64,000 nt of DNA, from the NCBI GenBank assembly GCA_016165875.1, contig JABBOT010000034.1:1281322-1345321 (forward strand). The letters run 5' to 3'. Position 1 is the first letter of the stretch, and each line of letters opens with the position of its first letter. Source of the DNA: Acanthopleura granulata (Eukaryota > Mollusca > Polyplacophora > Chitonida > Chitonidae). The position numbers and the translations under genes were made by a program. The notes beneath the pieces were generated by a model that was not told where the DNA came from, did not search any database, and saw only the letters and a program-made list of their open reading frames with translations. This document shows positions 33,001-43,871 of the stretch, piece after piece.

Positions 33001-36000
33001 TGTACATACAACAAAGGGAGAATCATACAAGTTGTGCCAAATTCTGCCATCTGACCTGTCTTCTCACGAATTTTGCTGTCATTTTGGAATCAGGGCACAC
33101 AGAACCTTGATATTCCAAGTACAAATGCAATAGACTTTGGAGAATATTTTGCAGTACTAATCATCAGTATCTACAATACACAAACACATTTATCAGATGT
33201 TCAACTTACCTTTCCGAGCTACACATTTTTTTCAGAGGCCTTAGCTCCAGCAACTATATAAATGTACTAGAAACATTCCTTGAAACACTGTTTATACACT
33301 GCTACCAACATATTCATAGAGCAGTATCCCTAACTCCATGAAAAAATAAAAATACAAACACCTGCACTAAACGTCATTTCCCAGCTCATACCATTTTGGT
33401 GCACAGTGTTTACAATCTTTATCGAAATCTAACTTGTGCACTGAGCGTATCCTATAGTTTACGGCTGGTAAACCAATGTTTTTCAGGACAAGGATAAGCA
33501 ATACTGGTTTGTAAACGAGCCATTTGGGGATGAGATGCATGAATTGAAAACGGGCTCCTTTCCACTGTGTTGTTGTTTTCATGACTCCGCGGAATGATAT
33601 GGCTGTAAGCAATATCAACTTTTCATCACTCCGAGAGGTTAAATCTGTTGCTGAGTGCAAACATTAGAACCACTGCATAGAGGAAGTTTTGTGGAATGTT
33701 TCAAGTACATTCTTACCGTTGTTGGAGGTGAGGAAATGAATACAGCTGTATTAATAATTCTGTTGTATTTTGAGCTACACCACTAATTTTTGTTGCAAAA
33801 CTTTCCCCATATAATAATCTTGATGACCAGCAAGTTTCAAGGGCCTTGGTGACTGGGTTAAGAAATGACAGCTAAATCCATGAGAAGACCTTCAACGGAT
33901 AACAATGGCAAGAGTTGTATGACTGGTCCTTATCATCTCGCTTTCACATCTTTTTGAAGATAAAAGCTCACCTGTCAGAATCAAAATTAATCACCATCTA
34001 CTGGCACAGTGAGAAAGTTGACACATAATGAAGAAGTGAACTGTAGGAGTCGCAGGTGCATGTATAATAACACAAACACTGTACACCTGACAGGTGGACT
34101 ACTAAATTAAGCATCAGTAGTAATTAACATAATTTATTCTCAAAATGAAATCTGTTTAATTTTACCTAAGTCCTTAGCTTCATAACTATTCATAAAACAA
34201 CTTATGACCAGTGACCATCTGCAGGTTGCCCGCATAGGATATTTTAAGTAGGCATATTATTTAATGCTGCCTTAATTACTGTTTCAAGTTCCATGCAGAA
34301 TTACACACAGGAAAGCAATACAAAGTTAAAATTGCAAGCAATGTTCGCTGGGTTCCATGTTATTTGTTGTCCGTTCTACATATCATTTTTCACTATCAAT
34401 GTATGTCATTAAATGCATGACCACTTTTGGAAATCATTCACAGTTGGCACGGAAAATCAGGCTGTTACATGAATATATGTTTGTAAAGTTATTTTCTTCG
34501 GCCGGTTTCCAAGGATATTTATTGACATTACAAACAAGGGACAAGGAACAAAAGCAGATTCGGAATCACCAGCCCAAAATACTTCAAAGTTATATCAAAC
34601 ATCAAAACTTTTTGTAACATCATCTATCCAATCAATAGTGAACTGGAACGTTTTTAACAGATTTTAATGCCTTTCTCGGGATTAATGCATCCAGGACTGG
34701 CCTGCATGCATATCAAATTTTATAACCATCTGTCCACTGGTTCTTGAGAAAAATACATTTAAAGATTTAACTTAAAATGCCAGACAGCTGCCAAACTAAA
34801 TTACCTAAGAAAGCAAACACACTATAAATTCATGTCTGTGAACCTATCTGTGCTAAATTTCAGATCAGTCAGTCTGACAGTTTTTCTTGAGGCTTGCTCA
34901 TAATGCCGTTTAAACAGTACTAAAATTACCTCCAAACTATACATTAAATACAAAGGCTTACAATTCTATTTTCAAAACTGGGTAGTGTCATTTAAACATT
35001 TCTAGCGAGAAAAGTATTGATCGTAGCTAATATCTATGGGCACGCTGCAGAAAGCGCATATCTAAGGTTACAATGTCATTCAACTTTCAGATTTTTCTAG
35101 CTGTCATAGTTTTCAATTTTCGGTTTTCGATTTTTCGGAATCAGCGTCCCAATATACAGTAGAGAGCATCGAAAGATTATCAAAATTAGAAACTTATTTT
35201 GACATCATAAATTCGACCAAAGGTGAACTTCCAAAGTTTTCATACGAGGTCAACTCTTATCTCAAACTTGTTATGGCTAGGATTACTCTACAACTATATC
35301 ATATTTCAAAACAACCCATTCATTGTTTCTTGAGAACAAGATGTTTAAAGGATTTAATCAATATCCAAGATGCCCACCCAACTAAATGACCTAGAAAAAA
35401 ATGCATCAATTTACCACTATGAGATTACCCCAAATTTCAAATCATTCCGACTGATAGTTAAGGGTGTAGCTTGCTCTCAAAATTGCAAACTAATAATAAT
35501 AATAATAATCTGAACAAATATAATAGGTGTCCCACCATGACGGCGTGGACCCCTAATAAAAAGACTGAATAAGTCATACAAGCGCATAGTTTCTGGCTCT
35601 GCCAATTCCTTGCTCAGGATTGAAATATTTGCCTTCCAAAGCAATTGTCAAAACCAGATTGGACACAATGACTGATTTAGAACATATGACAAGCATCTAC
35701 TCTGGGCCAGTGATTTTTTAAAATTCAGGAATTCACAATGATTAGACTAGCAAAGACACAGAGACATCTGGGTTTTGCAGGTCAGAATTAATTTTGCATA
35801 AATTAATAGCACTGCAGAAAAGACTCTGAATGTCAGGTACAGGCTCTTTTGACAAACGTGTCAGCTGCTGGTTTTTTTGTTGTTGTTTTTTTTTTTCTTT
35901 TTGTTTTACGTCCCAGCTGCTGTATGTACGCACGACCAAACAATTGTACACAACACAACCGATCTTGCACGTCACGGTTTGCAGAGCTCCAGGTGCACCA

Positions 36001-37162
36001 GGTATGAAAATGAGAAATTCGAGCGATCTGTTGGATGAACATGGAGTCATTGAGCCGGCAAGAGACTCGCGGCCATGACTGAGACTATCACTTAGCATCC
36101 CGTCTGCCGATTCACCGACAAAACTCACCTCATTCTGCCAGTTTGCATGCGCCGTAGGAAATCTAAATGAATACGGCATAAGCACCTCAGTCATCCTGTG
36201 CCAAAATTTTGAAAAGAGGAATCCTAGAACCATGCTAACATGTTATTTCTACAGGCTAATCAACCAGCCTGGAGTCGGCTGGCCACTTAACAAAGAACTG
36301 CTTCCGTTTGGGACGAGAACACGCCGTTAGGTCACATGATCGATCATGTGACATTTCAAAATACATAGGTTTCGTTCGCCATGCAAGTAAATAGTCTCAT
36401 ACGGAAACAACCGAAGTGCTATTTATAGATCAAAATGCAAACCGAATAAAGGTGTTTTTTCTACTGCATTCGACTAAATCGTGAGTTATAATTGGAGGGG
36501 GAATGGAGAGAAGACAGAAACGAATCCAATACAAAGGCAAACAAAAGGTGTCAGTGCCTTCCGACTTATCGGACTTGTTAAAAAAGAAAATGAAAAGACA
36601 CACACCACAAAGGACAATGAACCGAAGATTCGGTGTCCCCGATCTCTATAAAATTCAACAAACTAACCGCTTCTTTATCTCCTCTAAGATTGACTATTTC
36701 CTTGTCTTTGGTCGTGATAAGTTCTTGTTGGTGCTGGATCAAATCTAAATGCAGCATTAACAATCCCTCCAGTTGTTTAGACGAGGAAGAAGTCGTCGAC
36801 CAGGAGTTCGCTTTGGACTTAGGCGCGGGCGACTTCGCCTCGACAATCACCCTGTCGTTCGATTTCGTGGACTTCTCCTTCGCTTGAGGTCCATTCGGCC
36901 GACCCGGTTCGTTTTCCTCGTCCTCTTCTTTAGCGCCAGCGTTCGCCAGGGCTGCCGCGGCGGCCTGTTTTAACTCGTTCTGTCGAGCTAATTTCAAGCT
37001 CTCCTGAATAGCCAAATTCAAGTCCGGATCGCACTCTCCATTCTCCAACACCGCACAGGCTGAAGCTGTCTTCGCCAACCGACGGCGCTGGAGCGGCTGT
37101 CGGCTCTCAGCCCGCAGTCGGGATTCCATCAACAATTCTGATTTCATGTTCACTGTCGTCAT
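23982..37162 (-). CDS. MSL1: MSL1, scaffold of the MSL histone H4K16 acetyltransferase complex (complete CDS, eight exons)
   Basis: MSL1 is the nuclear scaffold that joins MSL2, MSL3 and the acetyltransferase MOF (KAT8), giving H4K16 acetylation. Eight minus-strand exons join in phase: 36668-37162, 30777-30919, 29160-29515, 27285-27346, 26700-26767, 25582-25715, 25013-25085, 23982-24078. They total 1428 nt, 475 residues plus TGA. Residues ~129-185 form the coiled coil (GLLMLHLDLIQHQQELI, then LKCRLERMERRMAIL) that dimerises and binds MSL2 in the family. The PEHE domain (~332-455) starts VEIPTWR, goes through DEVFIKRHQKPEYEEKRRKR and WDLQRLREQR, then ASAFGCPIPLIKPSEFDLPW. The protein ends in a basic tail. 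The start ATG at 37160-37162 follows an in-frame TGA 18 nt upstream. Human MSL1 is longer (~614), mainly from a long Pro/Ala-rich N-terminus. KANSL1 also has a PEHE domain, but the coiled coil and the EKRRKRWD pattern fit MSL1. Confidence 0.94.
25013..25085 (-). CDS. MSL1: MSL1 exon 7: late PEHE
   Basis: The acceptor is TCCTTTTCAG and the donor GTAAGA; phase 1 in, 2 out. It encodes IEVCDKIPASAFGCPIPLIK; the AFG.P.P motif is conserved. Confidence 0.92.
25134..25350. mobile_element. MITE-1 copy 1
   Basis: It starts TACTGTAATTCTTCAGCCTT and ends GCGAAAAGGCAGGGGAATCA plus GAGTA, imperfect inverted ends of about 28 bp. It lies in the MSL1 intron between exons 6 and 7 and has no coding capacity. 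Confidence 0.75.
25401..25430. repeat. (TG)n(TA)n microsatellite
   Basis: A short run of TG dinucleotides passes into TA dinucleotides, in the MSL1 intron between exons 6 and 7. Confidence 0.9.
25582..25715 (-). CDS. MSL1: MSL1 exon 6: PEHE helix region
   Basis: It begins after CATTTAAAG and ends before GTAAGT; phase 2 in, 1 out. It encodes WDLQRLREQRMYEHLKEKEK and ITFFPSIED. The F-F-P acidic stretch also follows the basic helix in vertebrate MSL1. Confidence 0.93.
25750..26300. repeat. Tandem segmental duplication (~250-bp halves) with poly(C) tracts
   Basis: The 25750-26000 and 26070-26295 halves share CATCATCAGCCTC/GTCATCAGCCTC, TGGTCCTTG/TGTTCCTTG, ACCTACAGGTATAGCAGTTT, a C13-C14 run and GGTTCAAATCTGGACAG in the same order. 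It lies in the MSL1 intron between exons 5 and 6. Confidence 0.85.
26700..26767 (-). CDS. MSL1: MSL1 exon 5: PEHE core (68 nt)
   Basis: NLEDEVFIKRHQKPEYEEKR is encoded between TTCTTAAG and GTATGT; phase 0 in, 2 out. The DEVF.KRH.K pattern is the family core. Confidence 0.93.
27285..27346 (-). CDS. MSL1: MSL1 exon 4: start of PEHE domain (62 nt)
   Basis: It lies between GATTTCAG and GTGAGT and reads VEIPTWRYRTVPNCYTLEGT. The E-[VI]-P-[ST]-W-R signature opens PEHE domains. Phase 1 in, 0 out. Confidence 0.92.
27520..27715 (-). mobile_element. Family C interspersed repeat copy
   Basis: GGGGGTTTTCTAGTCAATTT, AACTCAATTTGAACAAACCA, TCATCACCAATATATCAAAA and GCTCAATTTTCTGATATTTC are the reverse complement, in order, of the copies at 48620-48830 and 49765-49940. 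Confidence 0.72.
28054..28075. repeat. 22-bp perfect palindrome
   Basis: The half-site TTATGTGTGTT is followed directly by its exact reverse complement, centred on GTTAAC, in the MSL1 intron between exons 3 and 4. Confidence 0.95.
29160..29515 (-). CDS. MSL1: MSL1 exon 3: basic/acidic central region
   Basis: The acceptor is AACATTTCAG and the donor GTGGGT, phase 2 in, 1 out. It encodes RPYYYKRGSRRKVEEEEETP and LSQIVHYVPPFEDGDEAIHE. I cannot align this centre with vertebrate MSL1; the exact phase match supports the exon. Confidence 0.88.
29926..30144. mobile_element. MITE-1 copy 3
   Basis: It starts TACTGTAATTCTACAACCTC and ends GGTTAAGGAATTAGGGTA. The interior (GAGGGCACTACTCTGTG and GTGAAGCCCTGAAATTAGGC) matches the other two copies. 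MSL1 intron between exons 2 and 3. Confidence 0.72.
30538..30770. mobile_element. MITE-1 copy 2, ending at the MSL1 exon 2 donor
   Basis: It starts TACTGTAATTAAACCTTTTC and ends AAGGTTGAGGAATGAGGGTG. The right end is 6 nt from the exon 2 boundary at 30777. Confidence 0.78.
30777..30919 (-). CDS. MSL1: MSL1 exon 2: second half of coiled coil
   Basis: The acceptor is GGTTTCTCAG and the donor GTCAGA, phase 0 in, 2 out. LKCRLERMERRMAILKH continues the heptads of exon 1. A MITE ends 6 nt beyond the exon in the downstream intron. Confidence 0.93.
34660..35560. repeat. Probable degraded interspersed repeat region
   Basis: Two diverged blocks share the order TATCA.ATTT..ATAACCA, TTTCTTGAGAA.AA, TTTAAAG.ATTTAA and AAATTTCA.ATCA.TC.GACTGA. 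It ends in (TAA)n and a TAATAGGTGTCCCACC...GGACCCCTAATAA hairpin-like end. The class was not determined. Confidence 0.5.
36129..36233 (-). other. Candidate alternative first exon of MSL1
   Basis: An ATG at 36233 opens a frame ending FPTAHANWQNE directly at a consensus donor GAG|GTGAGT. The phase (0) would join exon 2 in frame and give a shorter MSL1 lacking residues 1-165. Only the donor, phase and the E-box palindrome ~100 bp upstream support it. Confidence 0.2.
36331..36352. promoter_or_regulatory. 22-bp perfect palindrome with two E-boxes
   Basis: GTCACATGATC is followed directly by its exact reverse complement. Each half holds TCACATGA/TCATGTGA, an E-box (CANNTG) flank of the kind bound by MITF/TFE-type bHLH-Zip factors. 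It lies in MSL1 intron 1, about 320 bp downstream of exon 1. Regulatory use is inferred. Confidence 0.5.
36668..37162 (-). CDS. MSL1: MSL1 exon 1: N-terminus and first half of coiled coil
   Basis: It starts at the ATG and ends after GATAAAGAAGCG before the donor GTTAGT, phase 0. It encodes a basic N-terminus (PLQRRRLAKTA), an Ala/Glu-rich middle, a Ser-rich stretch and MLHLDLIQHQQELITTKDKE of the coiled coil. The GC content is clearly higher than in the flanks. Confidence 0.93.
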
Positions 37163-37859
37163 GAGGCCATGTAATGATCAGAAGGGGCAGAGCAAACCCC
37201 AGCGGAACCGCCAGAATAAATAAACGACGAAGATTTTGACGGAATATGTAAATGAGGTTGTTACCGGTAGTTGAATGTTTCTACCTCCAGACGCAGAAGA
37301 TTAATAGCCATGTCGTTCTGTTGCCATCGCTGTCAGTGCATCGATATTGTTAACTTGCAAATTTATACGACAACATCTTTGTCAACCTTGAAACAAATAT
37401 AGACTTTTTTCATCCTTTTGACGATATCACGATCATGTCATTAAGTGATAGATATCAATGCAAGCCTTTGGAAGGCATCATAAATGTACACCTTCAAAAC
37501 TATTGTGATTCACTGTAGAACATAGCGGCCTCGATAACCAAGTCGCACAAGGCTTTATGTGTGAAACATGGGCTAACGGTATGAACAAGTAATTCAAAAG
37601 TTCACAATGAAAGTTTGCAGTTTGATCGGGCGATATATAGACATAGTAGCACGAACTACATACATGTACAGGGTAGATCTATCCTGAATATATCTTCTTT
37701 TCATGTGTCCTGGTAAAACAACATCCAAACGCTGGAGCGACAGTGGAATTCATATAGGATTACCACCGCCTGTACTCATTGATTGATGCCTTTTCAGTTA
37801 CTTAAGAGGGGATTAAGAGGTTTTTGAAAACCATAATGACTGGTATGTAGTTTTGGAAC

Positions 37860-37860
<1 letters not shown>

Positions 37861-37925
<65 letters not shown>
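37861..37925. repeat. (TTA)n microsatellite
   Basis: About 21 uninterrupted TTA units. Confidence 0.98.
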
Positions 37926-37926
<1 letters not shown>

Positions 37927-38319
37927 GGTAAGTGAAACGCATACTTTCTAGTTACACATGTGTCTATAGATAGGGCTAGACGTATACAGGCCTATTTAGG
38001 CCATGTATACCTTGTGTACGTCGTACTTGCCTTGCTACACTACACAAGTAGCATACCTGAATTTCGATTCAAACCCTTATAATTGGAGTTTCATGTTAAT
38101 GTAGCCACTGACCAGGAGTTTCCATCCTGACAAGTCATATGATAGAGGAAATAATTTTAGGCAATCAGTCGAGTGCTGTTCCCCTTCCCCGCCCTCTCTT
38201 TTTCACATTTTGCCCTGTGTAGCCCAAATTATTGACTCAGTGTGGCCATATTGGTACATGTAAATACATTCCGAAAGCTAAAGGACTGCTGATTTCAAAA
38301 AGGCTTTTAAAATGTACTT

Positions 38320-38334
38320 GGGGGGGGGGGGGGG
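38320..38334. repeat. G15 homopolymer
   Basis: A run of 15 G. Similar C runs occur at 25930, 26228, 49378 and 56400. Confidence 0.9.
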
Positions 38335-39437
38335 CTCCCGGATCGGTATCTTTTCGCCACCCAAGGTTTGCTGTTGGTGAAATGTTTTAAGTCAAGGCAA
38401 ATGTTTAGAAATGCAATGAAATTTTGAACAGGATATCGCAAAATAACACCTAAAAATGTGCCAACACTGATTATACAAGACATTTTCAGCTCTACACTTA
38501 AATGGCTTAATATTGACCAGAATGCGTCTCCGGGGATCTGAGTGCACGGGCCATTCGGGCCTAGGCGGCCCCCTGGATCCTGGCCTAAAGTTGACTGTGG
38601 GAGACGATCCGCCCAGCCCCCAGTTCAAGAAAGCTTCCGACGCCTACGTACTAATATTCTTAAATCTAGCATGGATCTCAGGAATTTGTGGGACTGTTTT
38701 TAATTAGCCAAGTATATAGCTACATGTCTTCCAAGTTTCATAACATTGCGTTGAAAACTAAGTGAGAAATAAAAGTATTTCACCACACATTCGTCTCAGA
38801 AAGGGAGAAAGAAACCAAATTGTCTGAAGGAGCATTATGTGTGACAAAATTCGTCATTGATCCATTTGCCAATTAATTTTAATCAAGAATTGCCCTGCTT
38901 CCCGTTAGAACGTGAACATATCGACCTACTTGTCTTAAATTTTGAAATTTAGTTTGCCCTCTGAAAGCGTAAATTGGAGTTTGATCATTTGAGAGCTCTG
39001 AGCAAAATCTGCTAGAGTATGTTTATAAACCCCTCCCACGATGGCACTCCGGATTAAGGCTGTTGTTTTAGGTAATAGGTCTGCCAGGGTAGTCTGCACA
39101 GGCAGCCATGCACAGTTTACAGCGGGAGGCAATACACATTTATCAGAGGCATGTCTATTCGCAGCAAGTAACCTTCCTTACTGAACTATTATAACCCCTC
39201 TAACCACATCGAACTAAGAAAACACAACTGCCTTGGTTCACAGCATGTTATACTATTTTGTCAAATTTCAGTCACTTACAATTCGAATTTGGTTGTAATC
39301 TTTAAGTGAGACAAAGGATAAGAGAATAGAGAATAGGCATATGAAATGAATAATATTTGACCAAATTTCAGCCCTAAAGGGCTTCTAGTTTCTTGTGACG
39401 CGAAATGGCTCGAGAGTACCGGCTTATAATAATAGGC

Positions 39438-39704
39438 TGGGAGTCTCCGTGGCTCAGTTGGTTAGCGCACCAGCGCAGCGTAATGACCCATAAGCCTCCC
39501 ACTAATGGGGTCGCTGTGAGCTCAAGTCCAGCTCATGCTGGCTTCCTCTCCGGTCGCACGTGGGAAGGTCTGCCAGCAACCTACGGATGGTCGTGGGTTC
39601 CCTGGACTCTGCCCGGTTTTCTCCCACCATAATGCTGGCTGCCGTCGTATATAGGTGAAATGTTTTTGAGTGCCGCGTACAACCCCAGTCTAATAAATAA
39701 ATAT
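39438..39704 (+). mobile_element. SINE-A, full length
   Basis: It has box A (TGGCTCAGTTGGTTAGCGC), box B-like GAGCTCAAGTCC, the full body, and an AATAAATAAATATAT tail. Flanks sharing ATAATAGGC suggest a target duplication. It is one of the best-preserved copies. Confidence 0.93.
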
Positions 39705-39812
39705 ATAATAGGCCGATGTATACACATGTTGAAAGGCATATAGGCCTAGGTTTAATCTTATTTCAGGTTTTTTGAAGAAGTAATAAGGTTGGAGTGCCAT
39801 ATATATCATTCC

Positions 39813-39912
39813 CCGGGATCTGCCGGTTTCCTCCCATAAAGCTGGCCGCTGTCGTATAAGTGAAATATTATTGAGTACAGCGTAAAACACCAATGAAATA
39901 AATATATATATA
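39813..39912 (+). mobile_element. SINE-A 3' fragment
   Basis: GGTTTCCTCCCATAAAGCTGG, AAGTGAAATATTATTGAGTA and an ATAAATATATATATA tail. Confidence 0.87.
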
Positions 39913-39954
39913 AATACACTTAAGCACCATAAGAGGAAGGGGTCAAGTACTGAT

Positions 39955-40140
39955 TGGCCCGGTGTCAGTATAATGTAAGTGGATGGGATGTTTTGTCATA
40001 CATGGTGTCTTCTGGCCGGCCCGGTGTCATTATACATAATATTATATATTGTATGTCGGGTCGATTGTGTCTGGCATCCTCTGGTTAGCTTGGTGCCAGT
40101 AACATGTGGCTGGATGTAGATGTGGAAAACAAATCTCCAT
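39955..40140 (+). mobile_element. SINE-B fragment, degraded
   Basis: GGCCCGGTGTCAGTATAATG and GGATGGGATGTTTTGTC, plus repeats of GGTGTCATTATA and GGTGCCAGTAACATGTGGC, suggest two stacked SINE-B 3' parts. Confidence 0.6.
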
Positions 40141-40185
40141 TAATTTGATCACAAGCCAGGCTTCCACGGGCTCAGATGAATGCAT

Positions 40186-40290
40186 TTGATTTATTTTATT
40201 GGAGTTTTACGTCGAACTCAAGAATATTTCGTCCAGCATTATGGTGGGAGGAAACCTGTCAGTGCCCGGAGCAACCGATGACAAACCTGG
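40186..40290 (-). mobile_element. SINE-A 3' fragment, reverse, with deletion
   Basis: TTTTATTGGAGTTTTACGTC, CTCAAGAATATTTCG and CCAGCATTATGGTGGGAGGA; the stretch between is shortened. Confidence 0.8.
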
Positions 40291-40603
40291 TGTCATTCTT
40301 GAATGAGACTCCACTGTTTAATTACGTCATGGTTACTGACATTGTGACATTATCATTGCACGTGTAACTTGCCCGAAAAAGACAGCGTACTAAATTAAGT
40401 ATAAGCCACTGAACCGGAAAGAGTTTTATGAAGGCGTAAATTCAACCGACACCTTATTTTTTTTCATACGGTTCGGGTATTATTTTGGTATAAATATATA
40501 AATAAATTAACAAAAATGGCTACTCACTTGATCTGGATAAAGTCAAAATGTTATATTTGTTCAAATAGAGATTGCATTCAGTTCAGTTCAGTGAATTAGG
40601 TGT

Positions 40604-40876
40604 ATTTATTTATTGATTTGATTGGTGTTTTACGCTGTCTTCAGTTAAGAATATTTCACTTATACGACAGCGGCCAGCATACTGCGGTGGGAGGAAAGAG
40701 AGCAGAGCCTAGGGGAAAACCCACGACCATCTGCAGATAGCTGGCAGACCTTCCCACGTACGGCCGGAGAGGAAGCCAGCATCACCTGGACTTGAACTCA
40801 CAGCGACCGCACTGGTGAGAGGCTTTCTGGGTCATAACGTTATGCCAGCGAGCTAACCAACTCCGTGTGAAGACGC
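40604..40876 (-). mobile_element. SINE-A, full length, reverse
   Basis: It runs from a reversed tail (TTTATTTATTGATTTGATTG) through ACCCACGACCATCTGCAGAT and reversed box B (GGACTTGAACTCACAGCGAC) to a reversed box A region (GCGAGCTAACCAACTCCGTG). Confidence 0.92.
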
Positions 40877-40899
40877 CCTGGCCGCCCCGGGGTCACATT

Positions 40900-42840
40900 A
40901 TGTCAAGACTGTCCCCGGCCATTATTAAACAATACATGTTCACACTGACTGAAAGATTTACCGAAGTTAACAAAGTCTTCTGTTTGATTTTGGACTGAGC
41001 CCCGATATACCAAAGCAAGAATAATAGAAATTGTATCATCATCAGGCCTATAAAGTTTGTCTGGGGACATTGCCTTGTTTCTGCTAAGAAACGAGACATA
41101 GAGCCTACCATCGTTGTATACATTATAGCTTTGGGTTTAGCGAATACCTTACATGAGATATGACGGAAATTTACTCATTAAAGGTTCATTTCCAAAGTTT
41201 TATATAGGCTACATATAGGAATCCTGAAAAAAGAAAACCGAGACTTTAAGAAGTATTTGGAATATGACCGCAGAATGCTCTATTCAGAGATGAAATTTTT
41301 TTCCAGGTAACATTTACGCAAAGAATCAACGCCAACACAATGATTTTCTAAGGCTGAAATGATTTATCTTAGTGGCGGATATATCAGAAATTCCGTTTGC
41401 TCTGGATTTGGTAGCTAGGCTTATTCTCATGCCCGTTGCTCACCAGTGAAATAGCGAAAAAAATCAATGCTATTTTAGTCATTCAGATGAGGGAATCTGA
41501 TACTGGATTAGCCTTTATAACTGAATTACCTAAATGAAGAAAATTTAAAGCCATTGATCTATGTACAGGAATATAAATTTACGACCAAACTGTAGAATGG
41601 GCGCAAGGGAATGTTTCGTGTAAGGGAGGTAATAACAATGACGGAAATCTTTTCGCAATAGTTATGTCCCCTGTACCATTCACTGAAATATGCATACGCG
41701 CGCACATGTCTGCTACATAATTCCAATGTAGAGCAAAGCAGGCGTGCATGTATGTTTAAGTTTTTGTTTGTTGTCCAGCCTGCATGCAAACAAATTTGTA
41801 AGCAAAAAGTTCTTTACTTTATCACCATATATTATTTAGGCCTATATCGGTGCGAAAAATTTTAAAAAAGCCCTACAACATATGCGCTGAGCCATTCCCT
41901 CCCTGAAATAATGATTTTGTTGTTCCTTTTCATCGGAGACGTAAAACTCTGCATATAACCTCTGTCTAGCTCCAACATGTATTTTGAAGCCTCAATTAAG
42001 CAACTTGAACGAAAATTGTCACCGTATTGTGGCCATGTTGCAACAAAGTTGTACCATGATTATGTCATGACGTGTGTAACGGAATGTGTTGCTTTGAACT
42101 GTTTTCGTTGCGATTGTGGAGAACTGTTCTTTCCTTTTCCTTCTCAGATACTGATGTTTGGACTGTTGATAAAAGTGTTAAACAATATGTAGTTGTGTTG
42201 ATTTGTATGTTTCAGAAGATTCATGATGCAAGGGTAGAAGAATAATTGTTTAAAGTCAAGGAGACATTCATGCGGAAAACTTTTACCGTCACCGTCAAAC
42301 GAATAAAGCATATATCTTCAGACTGGAAGATGGTCTTGAGTTTATTAATGAAACTGTTAACACTAAGAATGCTGACAATACCAATACAATGTGTCATCTT
42401 CTCGAGCCAAGATATGATACCTCAGTTGAGTAGAACATCGGATCGATATCACTTGACTGGCGAAGATGGTAACGCTGATCGAGTGAAAACAATCAAATAC
42501 ACAGTTGCGTCCCCTGCCAAAGACCTTTTCGTGTAGTAAACATAAATATTGATAACGCGTAGAATCGAAGAAATGCAGGAGGGTTGGCCAACTAGATGTG
42601 AAAGGCAGAAATTCTGCAATCGTATATAAGTGTCAACCAAGTAGTTTACGAACGCATGCTTTCTCTAAGACATTACAGTATAACCAGTATTAGAATTTGT
42701 ACGATATTGAACTTGTGAAAAAATCATATTCAAATAGTGACTTTTGGGATTATCGAAAAATAGGATGTATGCTTGGGTATTACGTCGTACTTAAAAATTT
42801 TTCAACCGTATGGTGACGATGAGTCCTTAGAATGTATATC
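40900..42840. other. Intergenic, no gene recognised
   Basis: Short open frames at 41559-41789, 41977-42192 and 42246-42536 show no family resemblance, splice context or biased codon use that I can support. Confidence 0.5.
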
Positions 42841-42844
42841 ATAT

Positions 42845-43010
42845 ATATGCTGTGTCTTCCTGTGGCAGTGCCAGTCTATGCCGCCAAAATGCTGCCAACA
42901 CTGAAACATCATGCCAAGGACACCAGACATGACACCCCACCGTCACTTAATACCGACACCGAGCCGACTAGTCCTGTTTCCTTGCTCTAACTTCTCAGTG
43001 CTTAACATAG
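42845..43010 (-). mobile_element. SINE-B copy, reverse, partial
   Basis: CTTCCTGTGGCAGTGCCAGT, ATGCCGCCAAAATGCTGCC, AACATCATGCCAAGGACACC and CCTGTTTCCTTGCTCTAAC follow SINE-B order. Confidence 0.78.
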
Positions 43011-43599
43011 TATCATTATGTGTTTAATTAATGGCGTCTATATAATTTTGCTTAGGGTGGTAGAATAATTCAAACCGTCAAGAACCTGACAACCGTTTCT
43101 ATATATAACGTTTGCGTCGTTATGTTAATGACAAGCCCGTCACGGAAAATACTCGTATAAAATAATGGCTGAATGCAAGAAGGGCATTAGTATAGATCCA
43201 TTGTTTCCTCCATCCTTTTAATCAGTCCGAAGCTCCCGTGCATTATAACCGCCAATGAAGTAATGAGTTCAAATCGAGCTCAAGCCAATATTTTTGGCTT
43301 TTGCCTTGTATGATGCCTGCATGCAGTACCTTACCGGTACCGAAGGCAGTTATTTTCAACAGTCCATTCAAGGTAAAGTTTTTCCACCACAAAACTGATG
43401 GCAGCCAGCTGATTTACATTTAATTCTGGATGGCGTAAAGCACATTGTGAATACATAAGAAATAAACCTTGTTGTATAGGAAAATCATACGGAGGCAAAC
43501 GTGATAATCACTGGAATTAAACCTGCAAACTTACTGGCGAAGAAAAAAGTATATATATTGGTATCGTTGGGATTTATGTTGAATGTTTATATTGTCTGT

Positions 43600-43871
43600 G
43601 TTTTCTTTTGGCAGGGCGAGTCCATGCCGCCAAAGTTCTGCCGCCACTGTGACTTCAAGCCAAAGGCACCAGACATCACACCCTTCCCAGTCACATTATA
43701 CTGACACCGGGCCGACCAGTCCTGTTTCATTGCTCTAACCTCTGAGTGCTGATCGCCAAGCGAGGCGGCAACAAGTACCATTTTTAAAGTCTTTGGTACG
43801 ATCCGACCCAGGATTGATCCCGGATCTCCTGACCTCCAAGCGGACGCTCTAACCACCAGGCCATCGGTCAG
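43600..43871 (-). mobile_element. SINE-B, full length, reverse
   Basis: On the minus strand it starts with a tRNA-like head: box A-like TGGCCTGGTGGTTAGAGCG (43850-43863 region) and box B-like GGGATCAATCCTGGGT (43806-43823 region). The body has GTACCAAAGAC, a long middle and a GGACTCGCCCTGCC end. It is a second tRNA-derived family, unrelated to SINE-A outside the head. Confidence 0.85.

Larger units (their letters stand above)
30920..36667 (-). other. MSL1 intron 1
   Basis: A long AT-rich intron. It holds a C-rich stretch at 32085-32180, a repeat-like region at 34660-35560 and, near its 5' end, the palindrome at 36331-36352 with a candidate alternative exon at 36129-36233. No other coding exon was recognised. 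Confidence 0.7.
37181..39437. other. Intergenic, upstream of MSL1
   Basis: No exon was recognised. It probably holds the MSL1 promoter close to 37180-37330, but no TATA box is evident. It contains a (TTA)n tract and a G15 run. Confidence 0.5.

Noticed and set aside
36503..36748. Plus-strand basic peptide opposite MSL1 exon 1
   Set aside because: It overlaps MSL1 exon 1 and its donor in antisense; its basic character is a by-product, with no gene structure.
23982..37162. KANSL1 instead of MSL1
   Set aside because: Both have PEHE domains, but the LERMERRM coiled coil, the EKRRKRWD pattern and the F.LPW basic end match MSL1; the protein is also far shorter than KANSL1.
43806..43865. Functional tRNA gene on the minus strand
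   Set aside because: Box A and B are present, but the arms do not fold into a proper cloverleaf by eye and the sequence continues into a SINE-B body.
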